Positions 44,101-55,610 of a stretch of DNA of 64,000 bases are shown in pieces. The position numbers and the translations under genes were made by a program. Origin of the DNA: Selaginella moellendorffii (taxonomy: Eukaryota > Streptophyta > Lycopodiopsida > Selaginellales > Selaginellaceae); assembly GCF_000143415.4 (NCBI RefSeq), contig NW_003314262.1:149496-213495 (forward strand), given 5' to 3'. The notes below the pieces were generated by a model, which was not told where the DNA came from, searched no databases, and worked only from the letters and a program-made list of their open reading frames with translations. Positions within the stretch are counted from its first letter, which is position 1. Each line of letters starts with the position of its first letter.

Positions 44101-44529
44101 GAGAAGGGATTGAGGAAAGAGCCCGGGAGGAGCTTGATCGCGGTTAAGAACCGGCTGCACGAATTCGTGGCAGGCGATCGCGATCATCCGCGGCGCGAGG
44201 AGATCTATGCCGAGCTCCGGAGGCTGGAGAGGGCGATGGTGGATCGAGGATACGTCGTGGACACGGGAATGGTGACACACAATGTGGGCGAGGCAGACAA
44301 GAGGGATCTACTGGGCTGCCATAGCGAGAAGCTCGCAGTGGCGTTTGGGGTGCTCAGCACGCCGCCCGGATCGAGCTTGCGGATCATCAAGAACCTGCGC
44401 GCCTGTGGCGATTGTCACACCGCGATCAAGCTCATATCGGCGATCGAGGGGCGGGAGATCGTGGTCAGGGATTCCAATCGTTTCCACCACTTTAGAAATG
44501 GGAGCTGTTCTTGCGGAGACTACTGGTAA
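41149..44529 (+). CDS. PPR protein, PLS class with E and DYW domains, 1126 aa
   Basis: Intronless, GC-rich gene for a probable organelle RNA-editing factor. The start at 41149 opens a continuous frame. From about residue 10 to 930 there are tandem PPR motifs, with repeated signatures such as GNCLVQMYGKCG, SWTSILVAYF and VANALVTMYGKCG. An E-type region follows, then a complete DYW domain ending FHHFRNGSCSCGDYW. The deaminase-like zinc motif reads HSEK near residue 1057 with CGDCH downstream, so the ligands expected for C-to-U editing are present. Targeting to mitochondria or plastids is usual for the family, but I cannot judge it from the start. An out-of-frame ATG lies 14 bp upstream. A truncated copy is at 31912-32652. 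Confidence 0.94.
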   Translation: MRAAISRSGVDDACRSYARLLKECGRLGDLAQGKRLHAQIRESGLLLDDREESGARFLGNCLVQMYGKCGRTDEAQRAFDSIAHKNIFSWTSILVAYFHAGLHAQALERFHQMIKAGVEPDRLVFLAALNVCGILKRLEDGAGIHRQIQDKPLDSDLEIGNALVSMYGKCGRLDLAKELFDCLERRNVISWTILVSVFAENGRRRETWGLLRSMAVEGIKPDKVLLLTLLNVCSSRGVLDEDSWMAHDYIVGGGLDREAVVATALLSMFARCGRVDKAREIFEKVADHSAQVIECWNAMITAYAHRGCSKEALFLLDSLQLQGVKPNCITFISSLGACSSLQDGRALHLLIHESGFDQEVSVANALVTMYGKCGSLLDSAKLFSEMAEKDLASWNSAIAAHSYHGRSDECIKLLDQMRGEGFLYEKVTFLTALNSCTDPASLQDGVLMHEKIVQCGYEADTVVASAVINMYGRCGGLDRAREIFTRVKTFDVILWTGMLTVYCQLGRTKQVMEHFRSMLHEGLKPTGVTLVNLITCVADSGLEHFRDGVWISSLAWESGLESETMVANSLIEMFSEFRSLSQARAIFDRNPEKSVALHTTMLAAYVKGERGKEAGVLREHAQAAMELFQTMQAQGQRPGLPTFVMAVDAAGILAALSSGITLHSSIVECGFLSDAHVATALIDMYGKCGDLSSAEKIFQFFLESSRADMVLWTSMMGAYVQLDRCERALTLFARMLLEGLEPSSVTLVTAMSACGGLADPSSSKRVHERARELGLESETCVANGLVDMYGKAGDVDTARYIFDRALRRNVTTWNAMAGAYRQCGVTRGVLWLVRTMQRDGYRPDSVTFVSLLSVCGHSGLLEEARYNFVAMRREFGIDPSPKHYSCVIDLLARAGELQQAEDFIARISVSSPASSPMWMALLGACRSLGNSSSRARRAARNAMDVEKMEPRSQHDPSAAHVALANICAASGNWDEALSIRKAMAEKGLRKEPGRSLIAVKNRLHEFVAGDRDHPRREEIYAELRRLERAMVDRGYVVDTGMVTHNVGEADKRDLLGCHSEKLAVAFGVLSTPPGSSLRIIKNLRACGDCHTAIKLISAIEGREIVVRDSNRFHHFRNGSCSCGDYW

Positions 44530-44721
44530 AGAGATAAGGTTTAAAATTTGAAAATATGGCGCGCAAAGATTAGGTCATTAGGAACCCGATTAGCAATTAT
44601 TAATTTTGTCTTTATCACAGCCGTTCGTGACGGATCGATCTGAGCTGTTGGTCTAAGCTAGGGTTTTTGGGCATATCTACGTATATTTGTTCTTCATCCA
44701 AGAGCGCGAGCGCCTGGCGTG

Positions 44722-46673
44722 ATGGCGTTTCCCTACTTGGAATCCGTTGTCGGTGAGTGTCTCGCTTCGATTTCGCCACGAAATATCGGTGTTCTTGGCC
44801 AGGGTTCATGATCTTCATGTATTTCGTGGAGAGTTACTTGCATCTCCGCCAATACAGGGCTCTCAAGCTCCCCACGCTGCCTCCCACGCTCGAAGGCGTC
44901 GTCAGCCAGGAGAAATTTGAGAAGTCGCGCGCTTACACTATTGAAAAGAGGTTTTTTTATAAAGTTTCAAAGCGCTCTTCTTACTTAAATCTCTTTTGAT
45001 ATTTCAATGCAGCCGCTTTCAGTTCATACACTCGGTATGGACAATCGTTGAGGAGTGCTGTATGCTGCTGCTGAAAATTTTGCCGTGGATTTGGATGGTA
45101 TAGTGGTGTTTCATGTTAGTATTTGACGATCATTAGCTCTTTGTGCGCTCAGAAATCCGGAGATTTGGCAGTAAGGCTGGGCTTTGATCCTCAAAACGAG
45201 ATCGCACAAACACTGGCTTTTCTCGTCCTGACAACTATATGGTCTCAAGTAAGATAAAAAAGCTTTGTAGATTGTTAAAACATCATTGTGTGCTTTATTC
45301 TTCAGATAACGGAGCTTCCTTTCGCCTTGTATTCCACCTTTGTGATTGAAGAGCGTCATGGATTTAATAAAGTTTGCCGCCTTTCTTTTGTTTCCGCTGT
45401 GCCTTCTTCTAACCTTGAGCTTTTTTGGACCAGCAAACGATATGGCTCTTCTTTAAAGACATTCTAACGGGCCTACTTCTTATGGTGGTGCTTGCCCCGC
45501 CAATTGTTTCAGCTGTAATCATCATCGTCCAGGTATGGTGAAGAGTTTCCTCTGTTTTTTTTTATATATATATGAATGGTGAGTGCAGAAAAGTGGCCCA
45601 TATCTTGCGATTTATCTGTGGGGATTCATTGTTGTCCTCGGGCTTCTTATGTTGATACTGTATCCACTCGTGATCCAACCATTGTTCAATAAGTTTACAC
45701 CCGTAAGCTCACGCACATAGTGTAATCTCTTGAAACTGACATCGTAACTGTTGCAGCTCCCGGAAGGATCTTTGCGAAAGCAAATTGAGGATCTGGCTGC
45801 CTCTCTGAAATTTCCTTTGAAGAAGCTGTTTGTGGTAGATGGCTCTACCCGAAGCAGTCATAGCAACGTAAGTAACTGTTTGTGGCTGTTGGTTACTGAA
45901 TTTTTACTCTTTTGCAGGCATACATGTATGGCTTTTTCAAAAGCAAGCGCATTGTGCTATACGATACACTAGTTCAGCAAGTACGCTATTTCACTTGTCT
46001 CGTTTCATTCGATACGATGCTGTTTACAGTGCACAAACGAGGACGAGGTAGTGGCCGTGATAGCGCACGAACTGGGACACTGGAAGCTTAATCACACGAC
46101 ATATTCGTTCATAGCGGGACAGGTTTTGTATCACACGTACATGGCGCGTTTGCTGACGCTTCTTTTTGCTTGCTGCTCTGTCCAGTTTCTTACTCTACTC
46201 CAGTGCGTCGGATACACGTTCGTCCGGAACTCCAAGGATTTGTTCCACAGCTTTGGCTTTACCACTCAGCCGGTACTTATCGGCTTGCAGCTGTTCCAGG
46301 TATTTCTCTTACGCCTTTTCTTAAGAAGAAGTGGACCATAGCTAATATTATCAATGCAATGCAGCACACGTTGACGCCACTTCTTCACGTTGCTGGCTTT
46401 GTGATGAACCTTGTGAGTCGCGCGTTTGAGTTCCAGGTAAGAAAACTCGAGAGATCGCTGGGGAGTGTTTTTGAGCTTTGCTCTCTACAGGCTGATAATT
46501 TTGCGGGTGAGCTGGGCTACGCACTCCCGCTCCGTGGCGGGCTTATCAAGCTCCAGGAGGAGAACCTGTCCGCCATGAACACTGATCCCTGGTACTCCAC
46601 TTACCACTACTCCCATCCTCCTCTGGTGGAACGGCTGGCGGCGCTGGACAAATTCCAAAAGAAGACCGAGTGA
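44722..46673 (+). CDS. CAAX prenyl protease 1 (STE24 homologue), 13 exons
   Basis: Endoplasmic-reticulum zinc metalloprotease that removes the last three residues of prenylated CAAX proteins. Exon 1 is short (44722-44752, [10 protein letters not shown]), and twelve further exons with GT/AG borders end at TGA 46671-46673. Recognisable pieces in order: [107 protein letters not shown], with the HELGH zinc site (46066-46080); [19 protein letters not shown]; and [14 protein letters not shown]. The third zinc ligand (E of FEFQAD) is present. Several membrane helices are visible. It lies 192 bp downstream of the PPR gene on the same strand. Confidence 0.93.
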
Positions 46674-46899
46674 GCGAAAAGAAGAAGCGAGATCATTGTA
46701 TGTAAATTTCCTCTCGATTTTGGTTTCAAACCACCTCGGACCGGACCACATTATCAAAACTTAAAGCTTGTGCGAAATCGTGAGCTTAGATTAGACTAAG
46801 GTCATTATTCTACAGGCAAGAAAATACTATATCATCGCCCTCGAGTTATTTGTACATGCCTTCGAGTGGAAAAATTTAATAATCTCTCTTCTTTTTTCT

Positions 46900-49800
46900 T
46901 CACACCTGGTCAGAGTAGTGGTGATGGCGGCCATTGCTGTGGCCATTGCCTTGGTCACGCCGTGGTATGGCATGGTAGCTCTTGGCCCGGAAGAACGTCT
47001 GGTACGATGGAGCGCTCACTCGCGGGATGAGCGGGCAGCTCGCGGCGCGGAAGAAGCTAATCGTGTTACACTTTGATCGGCAGCACTTTCTCCACAAACC
47101 ATGGATCGCTTTTACCACAGCGTCCACCACCAGGCTGAGCGACGCCACTCCCACGCAAAAGAGCCACTGGCAGGGGCTCAGGGGCGTGGTGCTCGCCACG
47201 GAGCCCAGCCACTCGATCAAAACCACCTGGAACACAACCGTGGCCGTCACGATCGCGAGGAAAAACCGGTTGTCCAGGTGCCGGAACACGTTGATCTTGT
47301 CCATCTCTCTCGAGTTGAACTCGTTAAAAACCTGGCGTGGATCGGCATCTAGTGAGCAAACGAAACCCGAGCTCGAGCGGCGGAGGCACTAACCTGGAAG
47401 AAGACGAAGGTGTTGAAAATGATCGTGTTGAGCACCAGCTTTCCGTGGTCGCCCGCGTCAACGAGGCCGAAGATCTCCAGCCCCCGGTACTGAAGTACAA
47501 TGAGCACGACGAGCTGGAACACAGACTGTGCAAGCACGTTCCTGCACATCACCGGACTGATGAAATTCTCCTTTCTCCGCACTGGCGGCCTCTTCATTAA
47601 TCCCGCATGTGGGGACTCCGTAGCAAGCGCCAGGGCCCCGAGAGTGTCCATTATCAGATTCACCCACAACAGCTGGATCACAGTGAGGGGAACGTCTCCT
47701 GCGCCGAGGAAAGCGTTAGGAAACGCATTAAGTAAGTTATACGGAGAATCGTCGCAAAAGGAACAGGAAGAAAAAAGAAGTACCTGTGGAGCAGGCGGAC
47801 CAAAAGTTGAGGGCGAGCGCCACCAGATTCACAGTCGCTTGGAACTGAACAAACTTTTGAATATTGGTGTAGACAGACCGACCCCAGAGCGCAACATTGA
47901 CTATGGACGCAAAGTTGTCGTCGAGGATTATGATGTCTGAGCTCTCCTTAGCAACCTGTAACAAGGGAAGACGCAATTAACAATGCTTCAATCATCAGGA
48001 CGAAATCATGTGAACTACCCAGCAGAATTAAGAAGAATAATATTTAATCGGGGCTACCAACCTCGGTTCCAGCTATTCCCATGGAAATCCCAATGTCTGC
48101 TTCACGGAGAGCAGGAGCATCGTTTGTTCCATCTCCTGTTACTCCAACAACTTCCCCCATAGCTTGCAGTTCCTTGACAAGCCTGTGCTTGTCGGAGGGG
48201 CTCGATCTAGCTAATATCTGATTGAAAAAGGAAGATAAGTACGAGTGCTCAAGCAGAGCATCAAAAACTTACCTGCATCTTTGGGATTCTTCGCCGCATT
48301 TCTTCGCCAGTCCAGCTTCTGAAAACGGGCCCTTCGACAGCTTCACCGTCCGTAAGAATCCCACACTCGCGAGCAATCGCCATAGCTGTGTATAAGTTAT
48401 CACCGGTCACCATTCTTACTCGGATACCAGCGGACATGCACATCCTTACAGCTTCCTCCACCCCGGGCCTCACCGGATCCTTGATTCCGACAATCCCGGC
48501 ACAGACAAAACCTTGCTGGGGAAGCGCTTCCTCCCCCTGCGGAGCGATCTCCAAGTCTCTGTAAGCTAAACAGAGCGTTCGCAGACCTTCATCTGCAAAC
48601 CTTCTGATGATTCCTCTCAGCTCCCAGTTTTTGCTGTCGTCGAGAGCGACTTTCCTGCCTTGAGAGTCGAGGTACCAGTCACACATCCCCATAACTATCT
48701 CCGAGGCCCCCTTCCAATGCACACGATACGAGGGAGCCGATTGCTCACCACCACCGTTAACGGCTACCAGAACTCCCATCATCTTCTTCACCGAGTTGAA
48801 CGGCTCCACGCGAATGACCCTGGATCTGGATCGGACCTCGGACACCAGTCCTTGCCAATTGCCCGCCAAGTCCAATCCAAACTGGAGCAGCGCCGTCTCG
48901 GTGGGAGTTCCAATCACTTCCACCGTCTTGGTCTTCGGATCATATGCCTCGCCAGGGCATACCACCACCTCTCCACTCGTGTTCTGGAAGATCCCTTCCA
49001 GGACCATCTCTCGAGAAGATCTTGACACCACCGGCACCCGCTCTGTTCTCCCCGCGACCAGTAATTCGTCCCCGATCCACGACTTGATTACAGTCATCTG
49101 ATTCGTCGTGAGCGTCCCCGTCTTGTCGCACAGTATACACGTCGCGGACCCCATCGTCTCGCACGCCGCCAGGTGCCTCACGAGTGCCTTCTCGCTCATC
49201 ATCTTCATCATCGCGAATGCCAGGGACAGCGTCACCGCCAGAGGAAGCCCCTCGGGCACCGCCACCACCACGATCGTCACGGCCGTGGACAAGAACTGGA
49301 CGCCCTTCATCACGTCGTGCATCGACCAAGCACCACTCTTCGAAGTCACGTACTTGGTCACCAGGATCACAAAGATGGCCACTGCCGATCCAAGACCAAT
49401 CTTCCCGATGAGCGTCGCCAGATCCTGGAGCTTGTGCTGGAGAGGAGTCTCGGACTGCCCGGAATCCTCCCCGCTGAGAATCGACATACTGTGCCCCCAT
49501 TCGGTGTTCATTCCCACGCCAGTGACGATCATCACCCCCGATCCATCGCCAATCTTGGTGCCCGAGATGAGGAATGGCTGCTCGGCCGATTTTGCTCGCA
49601 TCTCACTCTCGCCTGTCATGCACGATTCATCCACCAGCAGCGACTGGCCGTAGAGTAGCAAGCCATCCGCCGGGATCTGATCGCCAATGCCGAGATGGAC
49701 AATGTCACCGACCACCAGCTCTGACGCTAGGATCCTCCGACGCTTGGCGGACCGAGTGACCTGTATGTAGACCTTTCCCTTCTCCTTGTCGAGAGCCCGG

Positions 49801-50338
49801 AACTGGACAGCCTGCTGGTAATCGCTGCTAGCCGAGACCGTGATCACCAGCACGACGGAGACGAGGATCCCAGCTCCATCGCACCAGCCGTCGCGGAATC
49901 CCTTCGTCGCGATGCCCACCGCAATGGAGACGAGCGCGCAGACCACCAGGATGAGGAGCGTCAGATCCTGCGAGGCGTCGAGAATGTAGGAGAAGACGCT
50001 CCTCTGCGGCGATTCCTTGTAGGTGTTGGATCCAAACGCTCGCCGGCGCGCATCGAGCTCCGAGGGATCGATGCCATGCTCGATGCCGTGGACGTGGAGC
50101 TTGCCCGCGATTCCGAGCACGCCGCCGTGATCGCGGAGGAGGCGCGCGTCGGATTGCTGCACGATGGATGACAGCGTCGAAATATCGATCGCGAAGGCCT
50201 CGTCGTCGGTGTTCTTGAGCAGCGGCCCTGCGAAATACCGCCAAGAACCAGGAAATCACGACAGCGATTCAGGATTTCCGCACGATCTCGATGCGAAGAA
50301 CACGAATCCATACCTCGCGACACGATGATCGCCTCCAT
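46900..50338 (-). CDS. P2B Ca2+-ATPase (ACA-like) without the N-terminal autoinhibitory region, 1014 aa
   Basis: Calcium-exporting P-type pump. Exons (minus strand): 50338-50314, 50227-48273, 48217-48062, 47955-47784, 47698-47394, 47331-46900; all keep frame. Motifs: [16 protein letters not shown] (helix 4), [13 protein letters not shown] (phosphorylated Asp), [42 protein letters not shown] (helix 6). The model begins [20 protein letters not shown]: eight codons, an intron, then sequence that corresponds to well inside other ACA proteins. The Trp-rich calmodulin-binding segment seen in the neighbour ([16 protein letters not shown]) is absent, and I found none upstream. The C-terminal tail is longer and His/Arg/Gly-rich. 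It is a tandem paralogue of the gene at 51147-54803. Confidence 0.88.
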
Positions 50339-50513
50339 TTCTATCGAGCTGCGCCTGCGTCGAGCGGCAAAATACCCCTCACCTCGTAGGGTTTTGGCGC
50401 ACAACCACGATCAATGCTAAGCGCGCGCCAATCCCACGCTCTTGGCGAGGATTCTCGAAGATCATCGCGATGAGAGCCACAGGGAGGACGAAAAGAATTG
50501 ATTTGATGATAGC

Positions 50514-50572
50514 CTCTCTCTCTCTCTCTCTCTCTTTTCTTCTCTCTCTTTTCTTCCCTTCCCTTCCCTTCC
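50514..50572. repeat. CT-rich microsatellite in the ACA leader region
   Basis: A run of CT dinucleotides followed by TTCT and CCCTT units. On the minus strand it is a GA-rich stretch about 180-230 bp upstream of the first ATPase start, probably in its promoter or 5' leader. Confidence 0.8.
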
Positions 50573-51146
50573 TAGGCTAATCCCTTCTAATTTTTACACT
50601 GCCAGTGTTAAGGGCTGGGCCATGGCGCTAAGATTAGGGCAGGCGTACGGACGGGACAGGATCCCGGCTTCCGCGCAGCTGCGGGGTGGAGAATATTCGC
50701 ACATGCCAGGTCGATTTGAAATTTGAATTTAACCTAGAATTTAGGGCGGAGTCAGACTCGCGGGGAGATTTTTCAGAGATGGAAGCTTCACGGAAAGGCT
50801 GGGCGCTGTCTCTAGCACTGTGGGGCTTTCCTGTTGAAATCGGTGAAGTATTGCTACAATCCTGGATCTAGATCTGGATTGGCTGGTTTCGAGCGAATGG
50901 GACGAAATTCTTCCTGTTCCATCGATCACCACACCGAGGTCTTTTCGCTTTTGATTCGATTCGATGGGGATAATCAAGCGGCAAACTTTGCATTCCATTG
51001 ACAAGCTTGCTTGCTTTCGTCCCTGGAAATCAAAGTTTCCTGGAAACGGTGAGGAAACAAAACTTAGCTCCCTTTCTCTTGGTGAAGCTCTCCTTTTTTT
51101 CTTCTTCTTCTTCCACTCTCGCCAACTTCGCAGAGAGGGTGGAGTT

Positions 51147-54100
51147 TCATGCGCTCTGCGGCAAGGGCTGGTAGCCATCGTTGTCCTCTTCGTCGTTGTC
51201 GCTGGAATGCGAGGAGAAGCACGACGATTCTGCCGGGACTGGAATGAGCTTGCCGAGCATTGCCAGTGGCACGCCGATGGCCCCGAGCAGCACGCTGATC
51301 CCCCACTGCTTTGCATTTAGCGGGGTGGTGTCGGCCAGCTTGCCCAGGAACTCCACCAGAATGGTCTGGAAAACCACCGTGAAGAGGATCACCAGGAGGA
51401 AAGTTATGTTGTTGAAGGTGTGCTTGAAAACGTTGAGCTTCTCCATGTCTCTCGCATTCAGCTCGTTGAATACCTGTAGCAGCGGCGACAGTGAGAAAAA
51501 CTAGACAGAAAGCAATAGAGTTTACCTGGCAGAACACGAAAACATTGAAGATGAGGGTGTTGAGCGTCAAGGTGTCGTAGCCGAGAATGTCTTTTCCCTT
51601 GTACAGGAGAACATTAAGAACGACGAGCTGATAAACGACCTGGACTGCTATGTTCCTCCACATGACGGTGCTTATAAAGGATCCTTTACGTCCAACGGGT
51701 GTTCTCTTCATCAGATCATCCGTCGGTGGCTCGGTTGCCAGAGCAAGAGCACCCAACGTGTCCATGATCAGATTCACCCACAGTAGCTGCACAGCAGTGA
51801 GCGGAGCCGTCCCTGATCAACGACAAGAGAAGAAAATGTCACATATGAGACCCAAGAACTTAAAGAGTAAAGAATCTTACCTGTGATGCAAGCAGATGTA
51901 AAATTCAACACGAGGGCCACAAGGTTCACTGTAAGCTGGAACTGGACAAACTTTTGGATGTTTGTGTAGACCGAGCGGCCCCATTTTGCTACCACCACTA
52001 TAGTGTTGAACTTGTCGTCTAGAATAACTATATCAGCGCTCTCCTTTGCTACCTGTTGCATAAAAATAAAATAAAATAAAATATTCCGGCCTCTCAGAAC
52101 GATTTAAAGAAGATCAAGATGAAAAGTAGTACCTCCGTTCCAGCAATTCCCATGGCCAAGCCAACGTCTGCTTCATGTAAAGCCGGAGCGTCGTTGGTTC
52201 CATCGCCAGTTACGGAAACCACTTCATCCAGAGCTCGCAATTCTCTTACGAGAGTGTGTTTGTCAGTTGGAGAGGATCTTGCCATAACCTTCCAGACGAA
52301 ACGGAGATAAATAATTAGAAAGCTCAATAAAAACGTCGGCTTGCTTGCTTACCTGCAAGCTGGGAATCAACTTTCTCATCTCTTCGGTGCTGAGGCGACG
52401 AAAGTCGGGCCCTTCAATCGCTTCACCGTCTGTGAGGATGCCACACTCTCGAGCAATGGCAACCGCGGTGTTGATGTTGTCACCCGTTACCATTCGAACC
52501 TTGATACCAGCTGCGAAGCAAAGCTGGACGGCCTCCCTCACTCCTGGCCTTACCGGATCCTTGATACCGACGATTCCAATGCAGGTGAAGCCATTATCGG
52601 GAAGTTTATCTTCAGCAGGCTCGCTCTCCAGTTCTCGGAACGCCATGCACAGCGTCCTCAGAGCCTCGTCGGCGAAAGTCGTGATAATTCCCTTGAGCTC
52701 GCGGTATTTCTTCTCGTCTATGGGACAAACGTTGCCTTCGGTGTCGAGGTACTTGTCACACATGCCCAGGACAATCTCCGAAGCACCTTTCCAGTGAGCA
52801 CGGATGGTTCCATGGCCGCCCTTTACCAGCACCCCCATTCTTTTCTTCGCCGAGTTGAACGGCTCAACCTTGAGAATGCTCGACTGGCTTCTCACGTCCT
52901 TGAAGTTACCTCCCAGGCTGATACCAAACGATAGAACCGCAGTCTCGGTCGGAGTTCCTATCAGGTCCGGCTTGCCTCCCTCTCCATCGCCGACGTCTCC
53001 ACTTGTGTTCTGAAAGCAGTTCTCAAGCACCAGCTCGTGAAGTTCAGCACAGACTTCCGGCCTTGACTCGCTCCAAACTCTTCCACCAATCCATGACTTC
53101 ACCACAGTCATGTGGTTTGTCGTTAAAGTTCCAGTCTTGTCGCTGCATATGCAAGTCGCCGATCCCATCGTTTCGCAAGCGGACAGATGCCTCACCAGGG
53201 CCTTGTCCCTCATCATCTTCTTCATCGCGTACGCCAGAGTAAGCGTCACCGCAAGCGGGAGGCCTTCGGGCACAGCAACGACGATGATAGTCACGGCGAT
53301 GGCGAAGAAGTTGACGATCTCGAGAGCGTCATGAGTAACCAGCTGGAACCTCTTCTTGATCAAAAACCTCAGGAGCAAGACGAGGAAAGTCACGACCGCA
53401 AAGCCGAGGCCGATTTTCCCGATCAAAGTCGCCACTCCATTGAGCCTTACTTGCAAAGGAGTCTCGTCGTCACCACCTTCACCCAGCACAGCCATCAGGT
53501 GCCCCCACTCCGTGTTCATTCCAACACCCGTGACGAGCATCAGTGCCGAGCCATCCTGAACTTTCGTCCCCGAAAGCAAAAACGGTTTATTCTTCCCGAC
53601 ATGCTGTGGTTCACTCTCCCCGGTCATGGACGACTCGTCGATCACCAGCGAGTACCCGGAGATAAACAGCCCGTCCGCTGGAACTTGATCGCCGATGGAA
53701 AGATGCACCACGTCTCCAACAACAAGATCGAAGATGGAAACCTTCTGCCGCTTGTGGTTCCTTGTCACCTGTACAAGTATGTTCTTCTTCTCTTTGTCGA
53801 GATCCCTGAACTGGAGAGACTGCTGGTAGTCGCTTGCAGCAGTGACGAAAACCACGAGAATAATGCTGAGCGCAATGCCAGTTCCATCGTACCACCCTTC
53901 CTTCCAGCCTTCCGTGAGCACACCGATCACCAGCGAGAGGATCGCGCAAAAGCCGAGAATCGCCAGCGTCAAGTCGTGCATGGCCTCCCACACGAACACC
54001 CAGAATCCTTTCGGCGGCTTCTCCTCGTACATGTTGGACCCGAAAGCTTCCTTCCTCTTGTCGATCTCGTCTTTGGAGACTCCATCGTCGAGGCTCACCA

Positions 54101-54803
54101 GTAGCTTCTGAGCCACCCCGTGAATCCCTCCCATAGATTTTAGCGTGGACTCTTGAGCGCTCCTGTCACCCAGTGACGATAGTTGCTTTGGAGAAACTTG
54201 GAACCCGTGCTGCTTTGCTTTCTCGTCCTCGACAGTGGTAACATCGGGAGCGGAGATCCCAGCTGGAAAAGTTTAGAGTGATTGTCAGTCTGGAATGAAA
54301 TTCCACTCGAGAAAGCTAGAACGCATCCAAAAAGAGCCAGGCACTCATAACTTCCACACAAAAGAGACGAGATCATCCAAAAGAAAACTTGGAAAAGCCA
54401 GGACAAAGCTTTCACATGGAAAACACGCACGAGAGATCATCCAGAGAGCCAGGGAGAAAAAATCCGACGAGCAAGGAACTCACCATCGATGAATCGAAAC
54501 GCGGCCCTCACGACTTGCCCGGTCGTCTTAAACTTCCGCCTCTGCAAAGAGAAGAAGAGGAACAATTAAGTGAGAACATCTCTAGGAAGAGCTATGGCAG
54601 CAGCGCCCAAAATCTCTTACCTTCTCGTCGGCGTCGCGCCTCTTCTTCACATTGGCAGTGTAGCGAAAGCGCCGCGAGGCATTGAGCACAAGCGTGGCCT
54701 TTCTCCACGACTCGAGCACTTCCAATGGAGTGTCCTTGTGCGGGATCTCGAAGGTATTCTTGGATCCGCCCCTGCCTAGATCGGAGCCACGCCTGGATTC
54801 CAT
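51147..54803 (-). CDS. Autoinhibited P2B Ca2+-ATPase (ACA type), 1030 aa
   Basis: Full-length calmodulin-regulated calcium pump. Exons (minus strand): 54803-54621, 54541-54484, 54262-52353, 52288-52133, 52052-51881, 51812-51526, 51473-51147, all in frame. Exon 1 encodes the autoinhibitory calmodulin-binding helix ([19 protein letters not shown]). Then come [37 protein letters not shown] with the phosphorylated Asp, [27 protein letters not shown] and [17 protein letters not shown]. The C-terminus is acidic and Ser-rich. Which membrane it sits in is not shown. It shares intron positions with the downstream paralogue from the large exon onward, which indicates tandem duplication. Confidence 0.95.
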
Positions 54804-55284
54804 TCCTTCTCCCCCTTACCACACGGGCATTTGCGATATTTTGACCGATCGATTGATCGATCTACAGCAGCTAGACGACGACGACGAAGAAGAGGAAACG
54901 ATCAAGAACCCTAACCAGACCTTATCCGATCGAACTGCTGCGCGAGATCGCTCGAGATTTCTCGCGGCTGTCGGGAAATCGGAGCGGCGCTGGGGAGGAG
55001 AGGCGCGCAACCGGACAAATGCGCGCATTCAAGGCGCTGTGGACGCGCCTGCGCGTTCTGTTACTGCTGCTGCTGCCCAGATTGTTCCTACCAGCGGAAT
55101 GGTGGCGATTTGCCGATCGATCGCGTCGCTTGTCTGCGCTGCGCGATCAGGAGCAAGTCTTAAGCAGCTTCTTGGAGTACGGCCCTAGACCCCGCGTACG
55201 ACCATCGTACCCTTCGTGCCCTTCACGCGTCACGACGCGGCCAGGCAATATAGACGAAGAAACTAACCATTGACCAATCAGACA
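54804..55284. other. Upstream region of the second ATPase gene
   Basis: Contains a (GAC)n/(GAA)n stretch at about 54876-54897 and no gene I can support. The frames crossing it on both strands look like leader or promoter sequence. Confidence 0.4.
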
Positions 55285-55610
55285 AAGCTCTTGCTAATAT
55301 AAGTTCCGAGCATTTTGGACAAATATCTTCATCCAAATTCTTAAGAAGAATTCTATAGCTTTCTACGCTTTGTAGCTTTGGGGGCCTATCAAAAATCTCT
55401 TGTTATTGCTTGTGACAAAAAATCGCGACGAATTCTCTTTTGACATTGGTACGGACATGCTAATATAAGTTCCAAGCATTTTAGACAAACACGAACTCTA
55501 TCTCCATCCAAATTCTCAAGAAGAATTCTATAGCTTTTCTACGCTTTGTAGCTTTGGGAGGCGATAGAAAATCTCTTGTTATTGCTTGTGACAATCGCGA
55601 TGGCCTTTCT
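55285..55610. repeat. Tandem duplication of the aspartic-protease gene 3' end
   Basis: Two copies, about 55290-55430 and 55455-55605. Both contain GCTAATATAAGTTCC(A/G)AGCATTTT, AAGAAGAATTCTATAGCTTT and CTACGCTTTGTAGCTTTGGG, and both end AATCTCTTGTTATTGCTTGTGACAA. The inner copy includes the last codons and stop of the protease gene. The outer copy repeats that tail downstream. Confidence 0.85.

Noticed and set aside
50160-50162. GTG at 50162 as start of the first Ca2+-ATPase
   Set aside because: The frame continues upstream to a good splice acceptor at 50228, and a 25-bp exon with ATG at 50338 joins it in phase.
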